Shown here in pieces: positions 14,410-28,026 of a stretch of 64,000 bases of DNA. Source of the DNA: Oscarella lobularis (lineage: Eukaryota; Porifera; Homoscleromorpha; Homosclerophorida; Oscarellidae). The position numbers and the translations under genes were made by a program. The number at the start of each line of letters is the position of its first letter. Position 1 is the first letter of the stretch. The notes under the pieces were generated by a model. That model made no database searches. It worked only from the letters and a program-made list of their open reading frames with translations, and was not told the origin of the DNA. The DNA lies in NCBI RefSeq assembly GCF_947507565.1, contig NC_089179.1, positions 798,681-862,680 on the forward strand. Reading direction: 5' to 3'.

Positions 14410-17400
14410 TTATGTTGCCTTTTGGTCGTCGCTCTCGAGATAGACTGCTCTTCTGTAATCGGCTAGTGCCTCTTCTTCCCTGTCTTGCTTCGCAATGGCG
14501 TCGGCTCTTTGGTTATAGGTCAAACTATCGCCAGGCTGAAGAGCAAGAGCTAAATACAATCAATTGCTAAATATACATGAATAAATAATAAATAAATAAA
14601 TACCTCTTGTATAGTCCATCTCGGCTTTGTTGAACCGTCCTAAAGACTTGTAGAGGTTTCCTCGGTTGTAGTATATGTGAGCCCAATGTGGGCTGTGCAG
14701 TGCTGCTTTATTAAAGTCTTCCAGCGCCTCATCCGACTGACCCAGAATTACCTAAACACCACATGTACTACTGGGGTGTCCAGTGAATCTATGGCCTACT
14801 CGAGTGATGGCTCTGTTCAGCAGGACGGATTCGTCATTTGGTTCCAATTTCAAAGCATTGGTGTAGTAGTCCAAAGCCTACATGTTTAGTCAGTCGCGGA
14901 GAAAAGTACACAACATACTACGTACCCTGTGAAACTGTCGTTGTCCAAAGTAAAGGTTGGCAGCATTGAAATGAGCCAAAGAATAATTTGAGTCAAGCTG
15001 AATCGCCGCTTGAAAATCTTTCATAGCATTGACAGTGTCTTTCATGAACTAATAAGGACGTCAAGTCTATTGGGGAGAAGGTCAGTAATGCACTGCCTGC
15101 AATACCTGATAAACGACGCCTCTGTTAGTCAAAAGCTCTGCTGAAGGGCGCATCTACAGCAAATAGATTCGTATACCATCGAAGAAAGTCAGGAGTGAAA
15201 ACTCACGCGAACTGCTTTGCTCAGGTCTAAAATGGCCGCGAAAAAATTTCTCATCTGCAAACTGACGACAGCTCTTCCTTCAAGAGCAGGTATATAAGCT
15301 GCAAAAACAGCAACTAGAAAAGGTAAAGTGCACGGTAGAGAAAACGTACACGAATCGATGTTGAAAGCTCCAGTAAATTGCATCCAAGCCTTTTGGAATT
15401 TTCCCATTGTCTAAAAGCGCCATAGAAGACTTCGTATAAGTGACAAAAATTAGCTGCATTTTTACCTGTAATGTGAAGCCTACGTTGACTCTAGCTGCAA
15501 GGCAAGTGGGATCCAAGTAAATAGCACGACCGTAATCTCGTCTAAAATAATCATAATCGTTTTAATTAAATATCGTTTGTTGATGGATGGATATACATAC
15601 AGAGCCATAGCGTTTCCGTACTCCGTCCTCAGGTCCACGTAGGCATTTCCACGGCATACGAATGCGTCCAAGAAGTGGTTATCAAGTTGAATGACTCGAG
15701 TAAAACTTGCTATAGCAAGTGTCAGCTTGTTTAGCCTGAGGAGGGGAAATGATAACGATTCAATCAAAACAAAAAGTGCTACTTGTGATAGCACAAGCCG
15801 ATAGTGTGGAAAAGGCAGGCATCTGTACCAAGATGCTAAACAAAAGCAACGTCCAAGACGAATCAGAAGAGCAAAGCCAAATACCTCTGAAGCAGCAAGA
15901 AAATCAAGCAATGCGTTTCCATAGTCCTTGATTTCAAAGTAGAGAAGACCCCTGTTGATCAAAACCTAAAAAAACAGTTCGACTGTTCGCTCCAAAAGAA
16001 GAAAATTCAACGGTGTACCTTCAGTATAGGCCCGCTATCCATCAGGAGAACGACACTATAGTCAACCAAGGCCTACAAGCAAATTTACAAAAAGTGAGCT
16101 CTTCTATGGGCGGTCTGTTTGACCTCGTGGGTTCTCTTCAGTTTCTGATAGCAACAAGCTCTATTATAATACGCCAGGGTGCACTGCCTATCAATCCACA
16201 CTGCTCTGCTCAAGTCCTCAATGGCCTGAGCGTAAGCACGAATGTAGTACTTCAAAGCCCCTCTGGAAGAGTGAGGATACGTGACGACGTCACATGCAGA
16301 CGGAACGACAAACCTGTACAAGTACGTTCTAACGCTGTATGGCTGAAGACGGGCCGCTTCGTTGCAGTTCAGTATAGCCTTTGTATAGCGCTTATTGAGC
16401 GCATAATACGCAGCTCTGCTTAGATAAGCCTAAGGAAACGAAGGAGTAGAACGAATGAATCAAAAGCGCAAAGACTCGCTGACGCAACACCTGAAATAAA
16501 GTGGAATCCACTGCTAGAGCGCGGTTGAAGTCTGTCACCGCTCTTGACTGATGAAGCTTGAATCTTACAAGTCCTCTTTGATAGTAGGCCTGCGACGAAA
16601 CAAGGAGAGTTGCTGGCGCTGTTACGTGCAATGAACGATGCGCACCTTCGAGAGCCTAGGGTCTCGCCTAATGGCTCCGTTGTAAGCAGAAAGTGCGCGA
16701 TCGTTTTGCTGCAGTTCTTCGTAGCTCTGTCCGATGAAGAAGAAGATCTCAGCGCGGCTGCAAGGCAGGTTGGTCGCAGCCACCGGTGTTGCCTATAAAA
16801 GATACTAATAATTGAAACGCAAATTCTGTGAATCCACACCATCGCTTCCAGAGCCGTCTCAAAACTTCTTATCGCTTCTCTGTACTGCTTCGCCTTCATG
16901 TGAGTCCTCCCTGCCAGTATCAATAAAGCGGGCGAATAGACGCGCTGGAGCGCGGAATTAATTATGGCTGTCGCCTATTAAAATAAAACTCAAACAATTT
17001 TGAGAAAAAATGACACCAAATTTTTTACTTTGTCATAGTTATGTAGAAAACTTTCTACAACAGCTTGCTGCATGACGGAAGCACCCAGAGAATCTTTGTC
17101 CAGTTTGGCAGCATACCTGAGTAAAATGGCAAATATTCTGGACAGAGAAACGGTAGAGGTAGAACTACCTGACGTGAGCAGCAGCCTTTTCGAGCTGGCC
17201 CTTACGCAGCAGCAGCTTACCCTAAGCCAGAATCCAGACAACGACGATCCATAACTACGTACATACCCTATATAGGTGATATCTAGGTACGACAGGATTA
17301 AGATGAATGGCACGAGAGTAATCGCGAATAGCGTCATCAAGCTGAAGTAAAAGGCGCTCGGATTAAGTCTAACTAATAAAAAATAAACTTACTTTGTCAA

Positions 17401-20400
17401 TCAAGTTGTATCCGTCTGCTCTACACACGTATGCACGACAATACGTCGGATCGGCTCGAATGCCACGGGAAAAGCAATGGATTGCCCTAACAGTCTTCGC
17501 TATCATCCTTTGACAAAATGCTACGTTACTCAACATTACCGATCGTAGTCTTTCAGATGCTGCATGCAGATGAGGCCTAAGTTGACGTGAGCGGCCGATA
17601 TGTTCTTGTTGAGTTTCACGCACGCTTCGAAGTCGGGAATCGCTTCGTTGAATCTGCATGAAAAAATGCTCGACGCAAGCTAGTCAAAGCTGCGCTGAGT
17701 CCCTTACTGTTTCATATCCGTGTACAGAATGCCTCGATGAAAGTACGCCAGCACGTTTTGCATTGAGTCGTCCAACAAAAGCGAGACGCTGAGATCTCTG
17801 AGAGCACGTTGGGGATCGGCTCTTTGGCAAAAACGTTCAATTAGGCTATGATATCTTTTTTTCCTCCCCGTCTCACTTTCTAAGGAGGCATCCGCGGTGA
17901 TAAAATGCGGTCGCGCTATTGGGATCCAAATGAATTGCTGCAGATAAATCGGTCAACGCTTGGTGAAACTTTTCCTATGCGACCACAAGACGTTGAATGA
18001 ACATCTTTCCAGTGAAGGATCGTTACCTGCTTGGCGTAAGTTCTACCCCGGTATGTTCTCACCAAAGAATTATTTGGATCTTGATTGAGAATTGCTGTAA
18101 AGTCTTCAATGGCTGTAGTCCAAAATCTACACAGCGAATACGCAATGTCCGTGGTGTGTATAGGCAAAATTTAGGACTCTAACCCCGATTCAAAATTGTA
18201 TTTTCCTTTCTGAAAAAACGCGTCGAGTTTCGTTGGAATCAGCTTACTAGCCATCGCATAGTCTTCCAAAGCCGACACAAAATCTCCACCCTGTCAATCA
18301 GTAAGGATAAGGCGGCTATTCGATTCGTTCACTCTTACGCACTTTGTCAAACAGCTGAGCTCGCCTATAGTAAACTTCGCCATTATTCGGTTCAAGCTTG
18401 ACTGCCTGCTCGCGATAGCACGTGAAAAATGTTAAACGGTCTTTACATTCGCTACTAATACCTGACTGTAATTGGCTACTGCCATAGTTAGGTCACCCTT
18501 TCTCGCCAAGATTTCGCCCCTACGTACAATTATAAGGACCCCCCAAAAGACTTGTATCTTAGCGTTTTGCCTCACGTTGAACGGTAGACGCGCGACTGAG
18601 TCTTGTTGTGCTTGGCAATAAACGACAAGTCGGACAGAGCGGCCTGAATAAGTAAATTAGCGTTCAGTTTCGCATTCAGAACCCGACCTGACATTTTCGT
18701 TGTTCTGTAGCAAGTGGAGCAAGTGACGGTGCCAGTACGCGTCCAAAAGACTTGGTTCCAGCTCAATAGCTCTTGAGAGGAGAGATAAACAAGTATCAAA
18801 AGAACTTACAACAACCCACCTGTTCAAATCGTCCACGGCATCTTTCAACCGTCCAAGCTAATACGCAGATTCTGTACTAGACAAAAACAAGTCATCCCGT
18901 GCTGTTCACCTTTCTGTACAACGCTCCTCGTCTGCAGAGATTGAATGAAATAGATTCGGATGAGGTATCTATAAGATACGTCAATCGTTCAACCTCTTTT
19001 TCGATTTCCTAAAAACGAGTTGAACGCTCCAAAGGAAAAAAATCGCTGGAGAACCATACGTGAAAAAGTTGTTGACTTGGCGTATCTGCGGCGGCAATTT
19101 CCAGGTTCTCGAGATCTTCCAGGTGAACGAGTGCCTCAGATGCATTAGATCTGCATAAAGGATGGTTAATTATCGAGGCAGAAAATCGTCTTCTGTACTT
19201 GGCTCTGCTTTTCGGTGCTATGCAAAGAATAGTCAATCTCCCATCATTAATACGAGGCTACAGTACTAACCTTCTCCTTCTGCGTATACCTCATCAAACC
19301 ACTTATCCCACTTCAACTGAGCCCAGGAAAAAGGATCCAGCAAAGAACTTGCGTCGCAAAAAACACTGCTTGACTCAAAATTCAAACTCAAAAGCGTTGA
19401 TTTACCTTGTTGACTGCGTAGCCCATTTGTCAAACATTCCCGCCGAGTCTCCAACAACGCTAGTGCTACGCTGCAAACTAAGGAAACAATCGCTAACCAT
19501 CGCTACAACGCAATACAGCGTCAATAAAAAAACCAAACCTGCCAAATTTTACGACGGCTTCTTTTTTGGAAGGACATTTTGATCGTTCCGTGCAGTACCT
19601 TAAGCAAGGCATAGATGCTCTCCTACAAAATGAGATCAAGAACAATACACGCGAAGAAAATAAATCAATGCCTGCCTGGAAGGAGGACAGTCCAGTTGGT
19701 GTCGTTGCAAAGTGGTAAGGAGATACTTGGCTCTTTTCCTGACTGCCTTTGTCATTGCAGCCGGCTTGCTGCCTTTTGAAATGCGTCGCGAACGATGACG
19801 ACGCATATAACTACATACAAGGAAGAAGAATGCAACGTATTCGTCATTTGAATATCACCGATCTCACTCTGATATTGTCGCGATGTTATCCGAAGAAATG
19901 ATTGCAGATCCTTGAGAGAATTTCGCCGCTGCTATGCACAGAAGTCATTTCAAGAAGAAAGCGTTCTGTAATCAGTAGTAACCTTTTGGCAGCAGGGGTG
20001 AAGGATTGATGTTGGTCGCTGAACTGCTATAAGAGTGCTTAAATAGAAAAGGACGAGAATGTTTCATTTCCTGATGATAAAAGGCCTTCTTACAGTCCAA
20101 ATTCCGCTGTGCTCAACACCTGGAAGAGAAGGCTGTTTTGCTTTTGCTAGCAACATCTTCTGCTCTTCCAGCTATGCAAAGAAAACTGACCTTGGTTTCT
20201 AGCTGAAAAAAAGGGTTTCCTTACTTCTTTCATTGTCTCGTCGTAATTAGAAGCCAAAGTCAACTCCTCAGACGAAACGCCAAGAAAAGGCTGAGAAATC
20301 GCTCGTCTGAGAAGACAATGCATCACTACGAATTCATTGTATGAGCCTTAGGTACCGAAGGCGAGAATATGACACAATATCTTCTTGCTCTTCTTTTAAT

Positions 20401-22747
20401 TTCTCCATGCCAATGGCCTTATCATCGTCAACTTCCCATTGACTTTGCAAGTCTGTAAGGGTCTGCTTTCGAGCAGACGCTGGTTGATAGCCAGCATACG
20501 CCTTGAGTCCCAAAGATGCGGCTAACAAAGCATATAAAAATGCTGTGTGTTTTCGTTACACGTTTTTACTACTGCTCGAAGACGAGTCCGTTTCTTCGTC
20601 TCTTTCATCAACGTGTACTGAACTCATTATTTGCGGTTCATTCGAAGACAAAGTCTAAACCCATGATAATTATTTGAAGAACGAGACTCGCAGATTCTAC
20701 TGCATTTACATCGTCAGCTGTCATTTCCAGTTCAGAAACGTCCACTCGTACAAAAGGCTCAGGAGTTGCAAATTGACGACGAGTACATTCGGTTAGATTA
20801 ATCGCGGAACCGTGCCTCCGATTAAGAACCCTATACAGCTCGTTATAGATGCGCATAATACACGTGCACTAGCGTGGACAGAACGAATCAACAACAAATT
20901 TTTAACCATACCTTCTCAAAGAGGCTGCTTCCTCTTGAGCAATCCTATCTTCTTCAAGTTTCTCTAGCTCCTGTTCGTCATCTGAAATCTGATCAACTGT
21001 TGGATCGTCCTCAAAGTCAGCAAGAACGACGCCGCGATACTCCGGAAAAAGCTCCGATTGAATCACGTCGGGATGAACGTTGAGTTTTGGTGGCGCTGGG
21101 TGCCAGTTCAGCCTAGAAAAAACGGGTCGCGCGTGCAAGTGATAATATACATATTCTTCTAACTCACTCAAAAGGCTCTGTGACTATTTCACACGGAGCT
21201 CCTTGAACATTGATGGTACTATCAATCTTCATCTGAAAAGGAAAATACTTATTAGATGACGGATTTAATTAAACATAGTCACTTGTCGTACCATGTTTCC
21301 TAGAAGAGATGACAAATGATCGAGCCACTCCTTAGGGTCCAAATCTCCTTTGCCACCCTTTGAGCCCCACACGATCTTTTCTGAACGTTTCGCCAAACCA
21401 AATCCTTGAGAAGCGTTCTTTTCAATTTTCTCGTCATCGAGCCTCTTCTCCAGGTGACAAAGGCCGTGCGGAGTGATTAATGACGACTGAGAAATCATGG
21501 AAGGCGGCGGAACAGTCGGCTGCTTCTGCTGCATAGTAGTGACCGACAATAGAATTCTTACCGGAGACAATCTCACCTTGTCGCCTTGGTATGATAACCG
21601 CTGCAACTTTGGTGAAAGTGACGGTAGGTCGCGAACGCAGAAATCGTGCATGCTACTGTGATCGACCCTAGCCGCCTAAATCGATCAATACGAAAAAATA
21701 TTCTATACCTTCAACGTGAATGAAAAACCTTTTGCGCTCGTTCCAAAACGTCTGTTCTCCTCTGTATTGGCCTCGTGGCCGTTTTTGGTCTTTCGACCGT
21801 TTTGCCGTGCACGCAGACAACGTCGCCGGTCGAAACAGGACGAGCGAGTTCATCCATCAGCTCCCTATACTCCGTCTCCTTCAATTCGCTCGGTCTCACG
21901 GACACGCCAACGCCATCATTTCCAACGTCATCCCGCGTAACAGGTTCTTTGACTGGGCTTTTTTCTTCGTGTGTTTTCTGCTGTTCCAAAAGCGATCCCA
22001 TCGATTTGAGATCAGCGTCTTCGTCGAAAATGTCAGAGGAGCCAACGGAGGGCACCTGATGAATGACAGCCGCTGGCAAAGAATGAGGTGGCCGTCGTCC
22101 CGTCGTCAACATAGTCCTCGACGTAGCAATCTCAGTCTGAGAATTCTCGACGTGTACATTTGAACTAGAAGCAAGCATCGCTTTCGATTGCGATGCCGCT
22201 GTAGAAACGCGACTCGACTCGGTTGCAACCGCTTTGCAGTTCATTCGCTGCAATGTAGACTGAGGAACAGCAGGCAATTTTCTTTCGGAAAACGGCGCGG
22301 GAACGGTCGTGTTTAGGCTGCCTACAACTGCCAACAATTTGGGATTTCTTTTCTCGCGCTGGACGCCTCGAACGTCATGGTCCCTCGGCTTGTTGTCCCT
22401 CTTCTTCGATTTCAATGTTGGCGAGTCCTGGTTCGAAAGTATACGATATAAAAATGAGATTTTTTTAACTGACTTGAAGGACTGTCTCTGTGGGGATTTT
22501 CGTCGTTGAAGACGAGGTGAGGTTTTCTGGGTCGTTCTGTTCCGTTACAGATGTCTGTAGTACAATGTTTTTGCAAAATCTCGTCACAGAAGAGCCTCTT
22601 GCCTTGGATTGATGTCGAATTCTCTCTATTTCCTTCTTGAACTCGAGTTCTTCTTTCCGATTGGCACGAAACGAGAACGCTCTGAACGAAAAATGACCGT
22701 TGGTCTTGATAGGTGCATGTGCGGTACCTCGATCGCTGCCCCTTCAT
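14410..22747 (-). CDS. TTC6: Long TPR-repeat protein resembling TTC6
   Basis: An 8.3-kb minus-strand gene with roughly twenty-five to thirty short exons. From about 19,200 down to the stop at 14410-14412 almost every exon encodes a tetratricopeptide helix pair, with the hallmark pattern of an aromatic, an alanine and DF (for example RGLLYFEIKDYGNALLDF near 15930, and ADYRRAVYLESDD at the end). The N-terminal third (19.2-22.7 kb) is charged, non-repeat sequence including ELFPEYRGVVLADFEDD and KEWLDHLSSLLGNM. The proposed start MKGQRS (22747) splices into SFRANRKEELEFKKEIERI. Overall length and design resemble TTC6, a vertebrate protein of unclear role next to FOXA1; no FOX gene is seen here. 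TPR protein: certain; orthology: moderate. Many exon joints were not individually checked. Confidence 0.7.
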
Positions 22748-23052
22748 GCTAGAAACAGCTAGAAACGGTTCCAACAAGCGTCCGGGATTCTGTTGCTAGG
22801 GAGCCCACATTCCCGGGTTCGAATGCTAATTCTCTAGTACATGATGTAAACACGTCCGTCAGCGCGAAGAGCGAGTGCTCAAAACAACAAACCACTCTGT
22901 CCTCTAATTATTAAATGCAAACGCAGATACTTCATTCGCACCTGAGTAGGTTGGGCGATGGTCACGAGTAAATTGAGTACTTATGACGTGGGAGAGCTCG
23001 GGTGTGCGTGCGCTGGAACTCCTTGCCTGCCTCGAAAGACGCCACAAAAAGC
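22748..23052. promoter_or_regulatory. Divergent intergenic region, TTC6-like / transporter
   Basis: About 305 bp between opposite starts (the in-frame ATG at 23002 would shorten it). It contains GGGTTCGAATGC at 22807, which looks like a Pol III B box, but no tRNA fold surrounds it. Confidence 0.4.
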
Positions 23053-25470
23053 ATGTCAAGCAAACAGGAAACTGCAGCTGATGCTGTGCCCTCAAGCAAG
23101 GTTAATGATTGTATGACCGAGGCTTGGCCGCCGCGGACGTCCGGCCGCATGAGCAAATATAGGACGCAGCTTGAGTATCGAAATTCATCAAGTCCTCTCT
23201 TACTCTCATTGCACAGAAAGGAAAAAATGGAGAGTTCGGAGGAAAACGAATCGGCTTTCCGGGTTCTTTCTGTCTCAACATCAACAATTCGATGGGTCCA
23301 GCCATGGTCGTTCTGCCCCTACTCAATCAATCTGCAGGCTGGCTTACGCCAACACTTTCGATCATCCTTTTCTTCGTCTTGTCCAATTTTGCCGCTACTA
23401 TGGTACGATATAATCTCCGCAAGTAGCAGCGCCCGGCCTGGCTGACTCGATCATCACGTGTGTATAGTTATGCGAAGCGATGCAGAGAATACCGGGAAAT
23501 AGGAATTTTGACGCCACGCCCAGATATGAATTTGCGACGACCGTTCGGCACTATTACGGCACCGTTGCTTACGGATTATTCCAACTTTTCTACATCGTTT
23601 CGCTCCAAGCGCTCAACATCGTCGGAATGATCATATCAGCACAAGTAAGCGAGACTCTTTAATTAATTAACCAAAAATAAATGCTCTTTCTTCCAGATGA
23701 TTGATATTCTTATCTACAGCATATCCAAACATGGCTATGCACTCGACTATTCAAAATTCAAAATCTTACAGGCGTGCGCTGATTACAATGACACGACGTC
23801 GTGCTTCGAGAACGACAACATATTTTCTAGCAAGTTTCCACCTGAAAGCATTGAGTTTAATTAACAAATAATTTTCTCAGGCAACCAAGTCTTAACAATT
23901 GGTTTCATTATCTGCATGATAATTTGCATACCATTTGGTTACCTTAATTTGGTAAGATTTCACGACAGTTTGTGATGTTTCACGTGAAGAGCGGTTTTTA
24001 GGACGCCAACATGTGGTTTCAGTGGCTTTCCCTCTTTGGACTTTTCTTTTTCACGGCCGAATTCGTCGTCCAATTTATCCTCAACACAATCCCGTCCACA
24101 CCGTGGTACAAAAACGGCACAGACGACTTTTCATCAAATGGTCCATCACTTGTTCCCCTATTCAACCTGACAGGACAGGTACGACAAGTATATAAAATTA
24201 TTAAATCTATTTCTCTTATACCTTTTCCGCAGCCGCAACTCCTTGGACTCTCTATTCTTGCCTACGCTTACATCGTCACCATTCCCTCGTGGGTGAACGA
24301 GAAAAAACGTCGAGTCAGCGTCAATAAGAGCGTCTGGTATCCAGCCATGGCGGCGTGCACAATGAAACTCGGAGTCGGTCTGTCTGGATCAATGGCCTTT
24401 CAACTCTTCAACCAAACGAGCCAAACAATGATGCCTGGAGCGGACAACATTCTTGGATGCGTTCTAAGTCCAGATATGCCATGGGTAATAGAAGCCACCC
24501 ACTGCCGTTTTTTTTCCAGTTAGTTAATTGCGTCTTTCTAGTGGACACGATATTCTGGATTCCTGTGGGTTTTTACGACAATCATACCAGGAATTCCCGT
24601 CATGGCAATAATGGTCCGCTACAATCTTCAAGCTGGCGGACTGGGCAAGAAAATGTCCTTTTTCCTCGGTGTCGTTGCACCGTGGATTGTCACGCTCTTC
24701 TGCTATGAATACAACGAACTGGTCAGCCGACCTCACGCAGAGCACAGAAACGCTTCTACCTATTTCTGTCTATATAGACCGAGATATGCAGCTGGGTTGG
24801 CAACATCGCATCCGGATTCGTCAATTTCACAATTCCCGCGTTTCTTTTCTACAGCGCAAGAAAAAGATACCCTTTTCTAGATGGCGAGGAAAGAAGACCG
24901 TACGGAGAAATCATTGCGCTTTTTCCCTAACATAACGTCTTCTTCTTTAGAGTCAAAGACGACAAAGAAGCTTCTATGAAGACAATCGGTAGACCTGAAC
25001 CCGTGACGAATTCGGTGCCGCGACCAAAATTAGTCTATCGCGACCTCGAATCGTATTTAGCGGCGAATGATCGACCCGAAAGTTCGGCATCGATTCTCAG
25101 TACGCCGTCCGGAAGTCGCGTAAATAGTCGCCGAAACAGCGTTTCGTCAACAGCAGTTGACAAAACGACTCTCTATCCAATACTTGACGACTTTTCGGCA
25201 GTCGGTGACACGACACCGCTTATCAACGAGCATCCGGTTAGCGTTGCCATTAACGCTAAAATTGACGACGTCAGTGATGAAAACGACTCGGACGACGACA
25301 AAGGCGACGACGAAAGTGTTTATTATGAACCGCCAGTCAATGCCGTTCCATCCTGGCTTCGCGTCAATCCCGCGGTACTGGCTCTAGTCATCGGTGTAGT
25401 ATTCACTATTCTGTCCGTTGGCTATATCGGGGTGTTGATATACGCTGCTGCTGTCGGTGATAACAGCTAA
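23053..25470 (+). CDS. Amino-acid transporter family (Aa_trans/AAAP) membrane protein
   Basis: ATG 23053 opens a short exon (MSSKQETAADAVPSSK) that joins in phase to GKRIGFPGSFCLNINNSMGP and then the first membrane span (AMVVLPLLNQSAGW). Further spans follow in later exons: FIICMIICIPFGYLNL (23900), WFQWLSLFGLFFF (24013), LLGLSILAYAYIV (24240), YSGFLWVFTTIIPGIPVMAI (24550) and FFLGVVAPWIVTLF (24660). The IPSWVNEKKRRVSVNKS loop resembles that of unnamed AAAP-family proteins in protists and invertebrates, so import or efflux of amino acids is the best guess. After the core comes a long Ser/Asp-rich cytosolic stretch, then one last hydrophobic span near the C-terminus (VLALVIGVVFTILSVGYIGV). Substrate unknown. 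Confidence 0.75.
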
Positions 25471-25922
25471 CTTGACTAGTTTTTTTCTGTACAGTCTAAT
25501 CTCTTTTGCTTTCGTAACGTTTTTCCAGCTCTACAGTAGCTCCTACTGTATAAGTACTGGGATCACGACGGTCATAACAGAAGGACGGGGAAGGGTTTTG
25601 CGGGTTGTTCTAGCTGCCCTTCGCGGGCTTCGCATTCTTGGCCATGCAACGTGCGCTAATCAATCCCTTCTTAAAATACTTCAAAACAAACCATGCGGTT
25701 TTGCCTAAACTTCGGTAACCGCAGACAAGTTGCGGTCGAATTTGAAATTAGCGCTTTCTTTTGTGGTCGACGAAAAGAATGACAACATCCGTGTCCGCAT
25801 TAGGATTCCGTTTCCTGTCAGATAGCAAGATAGCTTTTGAACTGCATGCATCATAAACACCAAAACTACCATAGAAACTTAGGATGGCGATTAATCTTTT
25901 ATCGATTATCCCGGATGTTAGC
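25471..25922. other. Intergenic, transporter to GRWD1
   Basis: No gene is seen in this 452 bp. A 7-bp inverted pair TGCGGTT/AACCGCA lies at 25695-25725. The rest is unremarkable 3' UTR and promoter sequence. Confidence 0.5.
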
Positions 25923-28026
25923 ATGGACGAAGGTTGGCACAGTAGTAGACCAGTTTGCAGCTATTGTACGCAGTACACTTGCTCAAAGATGTGAAAGATG
26001 ACACGAGCAGTAGCGCAGATTCAGACGAGGACAACGAAATGGAAACAGAAACGAGCGGTGGTAAGGAAATTCGTGCCATCTCGATTCCACACGCCTGATC
26101 ACCTGCAAAGGTGGAACAATAGAAGACGAACGAGTCTATCTGCCAGGCGAACCCGTTCCTGAAGGAGAAGAACTCGTCTACGATCGCTCTGCCTATCAAA
26201 TGTATCACGCAGTGAGTGATAACGCGTCTGCGCGCACGGGACAGGAAATATCTTCTGATATTTTTTTCAAAGGCGCAGACTGGAGCTCCTTGCTTGAGCT
26301 TTGACATTATCAGAGACAAGTTGGGCGACAATCGAACTGAGGTGCCTTTCGGGTTTTTTCCTCTTTTACAAAATGCGCAGCGTCAAATTTTCAGTATCCA
26401 ATGACGTGCTATCTAGTGGGGGGCACTCAAGCGAGTCGGCCAAAGGACAATGCAATAGTCGTTATTAAAATGTCAAATATGAAGAAAACGTATAAGGAAG
26501 AAGAAAGGGACGACGACGAAGATGCAAGTACGTGCTGCACAAGCCAAAGGGAAACCCGTGTAATACGGTTGGTTACCTTTGGTCGTTTGTTGATTTGCAC
26601 TGCAAGTCAGCTTGGGCTTCTCACCTTCCGCCTTTCTTTGTTTCCCAAGGTGACTCCGATGACAGCGACGACGAAGAGCTGCCCACCTTGGACACCGTTC
26701 ACATTCAGCACGACGGCGGCGTCAATCGAATTCGAGTAAATCTGACAGAAATACCAAACGCTATAGAGACGGACTTTCCTTTTTCTCGTTTCAACGGGTC
26801 GCTCCCATCGAAAGCCGCAGTCTCGTGTCCACCTGGTCTGACAGCGGCAGCGTTCACATCGTCGACGTTGGCGTGCAGTTGACGGCCGTCGACCATCCGG
26901 CAGCGCAAGCACAGCCGAAAAAACCGCCCAAGCACTCCGTCGAACCTCTCTTCACGTTTCCCGGTCATCAAGTGCGACTGCTAGCCGCCCCAGACACCTT
27001 CTATCCGCTTCACGTGTCCGTCGTATTTTTTTTGCAGACGGAAGGCTTTGCCATGGACTGGTCAAGAATGGTGCCCGGTCGATTGGCGACGGGCGACTGT
27101 AACGGTAATATCCACGTGTGGAATCCGCGCGACGGCGGAGACGGCTCGTGGCACGTCGATCAGCGTTCCTACAGCGGTCACGCGCTTTCCGTCGAGGACA
27201 TCCAGTGGAGTCCTAATGAAGCGACGGTGAGATAAACGAGGAGAATTGTTTTCTTCGTTCTTTCCTCATTATCTGACGCGACGCCAGGTATTTGCCTCCT
27301 GTTCCGTTGATAAGACAATTCGAGTGTGGGACGTGAGGGCGCCGCCGTCGAAAGCGTGCATGCTGACGCAGTCGGCGGCACACGATGCCGACGTCAATGT
27401 CATATCGTGGAACAGGCGAGAGAGAGAAAGAATTGAGGCGAAGGTCGATTGACTTTGCATCCCCTTTCTCTCTTAGATACGAGCCGATGATAATATCCGG
27501 CGGCGACGACGGTGTCGTTAAAATTTGGGATCTACGCCAGTTCAAAACGTTAGTCAAATCGTTTGGGTCATTTGTGCATTCATTTGCTCAATAATTCGTT
27601 CCAGCGGCAAGACTGCGGCCGTCTTCAAACACCACACGGCACCAATCACGTCCGTCGAGTGGCACCCGACCGACGCCACTGTCTTTGGTGCCGCAGGCGA
27701 AGATAATCAAGTCTGCAACCTTACACGCGCTCCCAGCGAGTTAAATTAATCGTTTTCTTTTTTTTTTGTGAACAGATTTCTCTATGGGATTTGGCGCTGG
27801 AACGCGACGCCGAGGCAAGTCAATCTCGTGACGTCGACGTGCCGCCGCAACTTCTCTTTATTCACATGGTGTGCACTGGCAAACGGTTTCGTCCTACACT
27901 CGCTAAATCTCTGTGTCGCAGGGTCAACAAGATATCAAGGAGATACACTGGCATCCCCAGATACCCGGTCTCATGATTAGCACGGCGCAGACGGGATTTA
28001 ACGTTTTTCGGACGATAAGCGTTTGA
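25923..28026 (+). CDS. GRWD1: Glutamate-rich WD repeat protein 1
   Basis: Starts MDE and splices to an acidic segment, then [20 protein letters not shown] and [19 protein letters not shown], the conserved CAF1C/H4-binding N-terminus of GRWD1. A second acidic block (26500-26690) is followed by WD40 repeats: [39 protein letters not shown] with [25 protein letters not shown], and [20 protein letters not shown]. The last exon, [17 protein letters not shown], ends at 28024-28026. GRWD1 is a nucleolar histone chaperone used in 60S ribosome biogenesis and in MCM loading. About nine exons separated by introns of 50-120 bp. Confidence 0.95.

Noticed and set aside
22790-22830. Possible tRNA (GGGTTCGAATGC motif)
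   Set aside because: The B-box-like motif stands alone: no T-stem pairing, no A box at the right distance and no cloverleaf could be drawn on either strand.
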